From: an uncultured Clostridia bacterium
Lineage (GTDB): Bacteria; Bacillota; Clostridia; Christensenellales; CALWSW01
Reading direction: 5' to 3'
Assembly: GCA_937874755.1 (NCBI GenBank)
Contig: CALNBC010000049.1
Location: forward strand, 1-5,201
DNA: 5,201 nucleotides
Under the pieces are notes generated by a model. The model was not told the origin of the DNA. It was given only the letters and a program-made list of their open reading frames with translations, and ran no database searches. The stretch's first letter is position 1; each line of letters begins with the position of its first letter. Position numbers and translations under genes: made by a program. Shown here one piece after another: positions 4,346 to 5,201 of this stretch.

Positions 4346-5201
4346 TCAAATCAGCGCGTTTCCTGCAGAAGCGATCAATCCGACGGTAAGCGCAAACATT
4401 ACACCGATTCCGGCAAGTATCGCGAATAGGTACGCGAGCACATCCGCGAATGCCGATATCCCCTTGGTGAGCCGCGCATCCGAGATGGGTTCTATGATAG
4501 CAGAGGTGACCCGAAACGCTATTTGAAGCGTCATTATCTCGAGCAGCGGAGAGAGGAGCACCCCCGCCATAAGCAGCACCGCACCCGCGCCCAGCGCATT
4601 TTTAACCAGCAGCGAACAGGCCAACAGCGTGTCCACACTGCCCGATACCAAGCCGCCCACCATGGGAATGAGCTTGTCTGCCGCGTAACGCACCGCCCGC
4701 ACGGACAAGCCGTCTGCATTCTTTGCTGCGATGCCCATAACGCCGAGATAACCGATATACAGCGTGGAGAGTATGCCAAGAGTCCACTTTATGGTCGACT
4801 TGAAAAGCCCGGTTATTTTTTCCAGAGGTCTTTGCTCCGACAGGTTCCCGATTATTGCGCATACTCCCATTGCGAGCACCGCAGGCAAGAGGATCTTCGT
4901 AAAAATCGACGTCACCCCGGTGGTAAGCAGTGCCGTCATAGGCGAAAACAATCCAGAGCTTATCGTCGCACCCGCCGCGGTCAACAGCGTCAGCAGTAGC
5001 GGGAAGGCGATTTCCATTATCCTTTGAGCGCCTTCCGCCGCCTCTTTGGCGGAGGCGACCGCGTCCGAAAACGCGTACACCGCAATTATTATGACTATTA
5101 TGTAGCACACGAGACCTGCAATTTCCCCTGCACCTTTTGACAGTCCGCGACGCATCTCCGTTGTTATGCCGCAAAGTGTGGCAAGAGCAAACAGGGCGGT
5201 C
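4346..5201 (-). CDS. spoIIIAE: Stage III sporulation protein SpoIIIAE (5' end outside window)
   Basis: Polytopic membrane protein of the SpoIIIA complex in the mother-cell membrane, proposed to form part of the transport or channel core. About 284 codons are visible and the frame is still open at the right edge (ALFALATLCGITTE precedes the first internal ATG at 5155), so that ATG is not the true start; the family is about 400 residues, and the missing part would include the N-terminal region. At least six hydrophobic segments can be seen, including GLVCYIIVIIIAVYAF, FPLLLTLLTAAGATI, LGILSTLYIGYLGVMGIAA and LFAILAGIGVMFALTVGL. The conserved stretch VRYAADKLIPMVGGLVSGSV, followed by DTLLACSLLVKNALG, is typical of SpoIIIAE. 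The C-terminus (IASAGNALI) ends where family members usually end. The stop is 7 bases before the spoIIIAF-like gene. spoIIIAA to spoIIIAD would be expected to the right. Confidence 0.95.
   Translation of the reverse strand, partial: TALFALATLCGITTEMRRGLSKGAGEIAGLVCYIIVIIIAVYAFSDAVASAKEAAEGAQRIMEIAFPLLLTLLTAAGATISSGLFSPMTALLTTGVTSIFTKILLPAVLAMGVCAIIGNLSEQRPLEKITGLFKSTIKWTLGILSTLYIGYLGVMGIAAKNADGLSVRAVRYAADKLIPMVGGLVSGSVDTLLACSLLVKNALGAGAVLLMAGVLLSPLLEIMTLQIAFRVTSAIIEPISDARLTKGISAFADVLAYLFAILAGIGVMFALTVGLIASAGNALI

Noticed and set aside
4602..5174. A 190-codon minus-strand open frame overlapping spoIIIAE
   Set aside because: Arginine- and glycine-rich out-of-frame translation of the spoIIIAE sequence; the SpoIIIAE frame has clear membrane segments and family motifs.

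Overview
The window is a tightly packed, almost entirely minus-strand stretch of chromosome from a spore-forming member of the Firmicutes, most probably a clostridial lineage. The evidence is the 3' half of a spoIIIA sporulation operon followed directly by the Asp23/AmaP - NusB - exonuclease VII cluster, an order I know from Clostridia. Base composition looks balanced to slightly GC-rich in the genes and AT-rich in the main intergenic gap. I would not name a genus.

Read in the direction of transcription (right to left), the first block is sporulation. It holds spoIIIAE (5' end cut by the window edge), a 55-codon gene in the spoIIIAF position, spoIIIAG and spoIIIAH. Stops and starts overlap or lie a few bases apart, so they look co-transcribed and translationally coupled. 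In known spore formers these proteins form the mother-cell side of the SpoIIIA-SpoIIQ channel between mother cell and forespore. Their promoter lies outside the window.

A gap of about 250 bases (2772-3018) separates the blocks. It contains a perfect 10-bp inverted repeat, an extended -10 promoter candidate, two short dyads and the ribosome binding site of the next gene. The second block is vegetative and stress-related: an Asp23/Gls24-family gene (YqhY-like), an intergenic hairpin, amaP, a DUF2273 small membrane protein gene, nusB, and the first 283 codons of xseA, which runs off the left edge. The middle three encode or adjoin a membrane-linked envelope protein set; nusB (rRNA antitermination) and xseA (DNA repair nuclease) are housekeeping genes.

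The most notable observation is the spoIIIAF gene. It keeps the two-helix membrane hairpin but has no room for the soluble ring-building domain of the well-studied protein. No RNA genes, mobile elements or CRISPR arrays were seen. Apart from the gaps described above, coding sequence fills the window.
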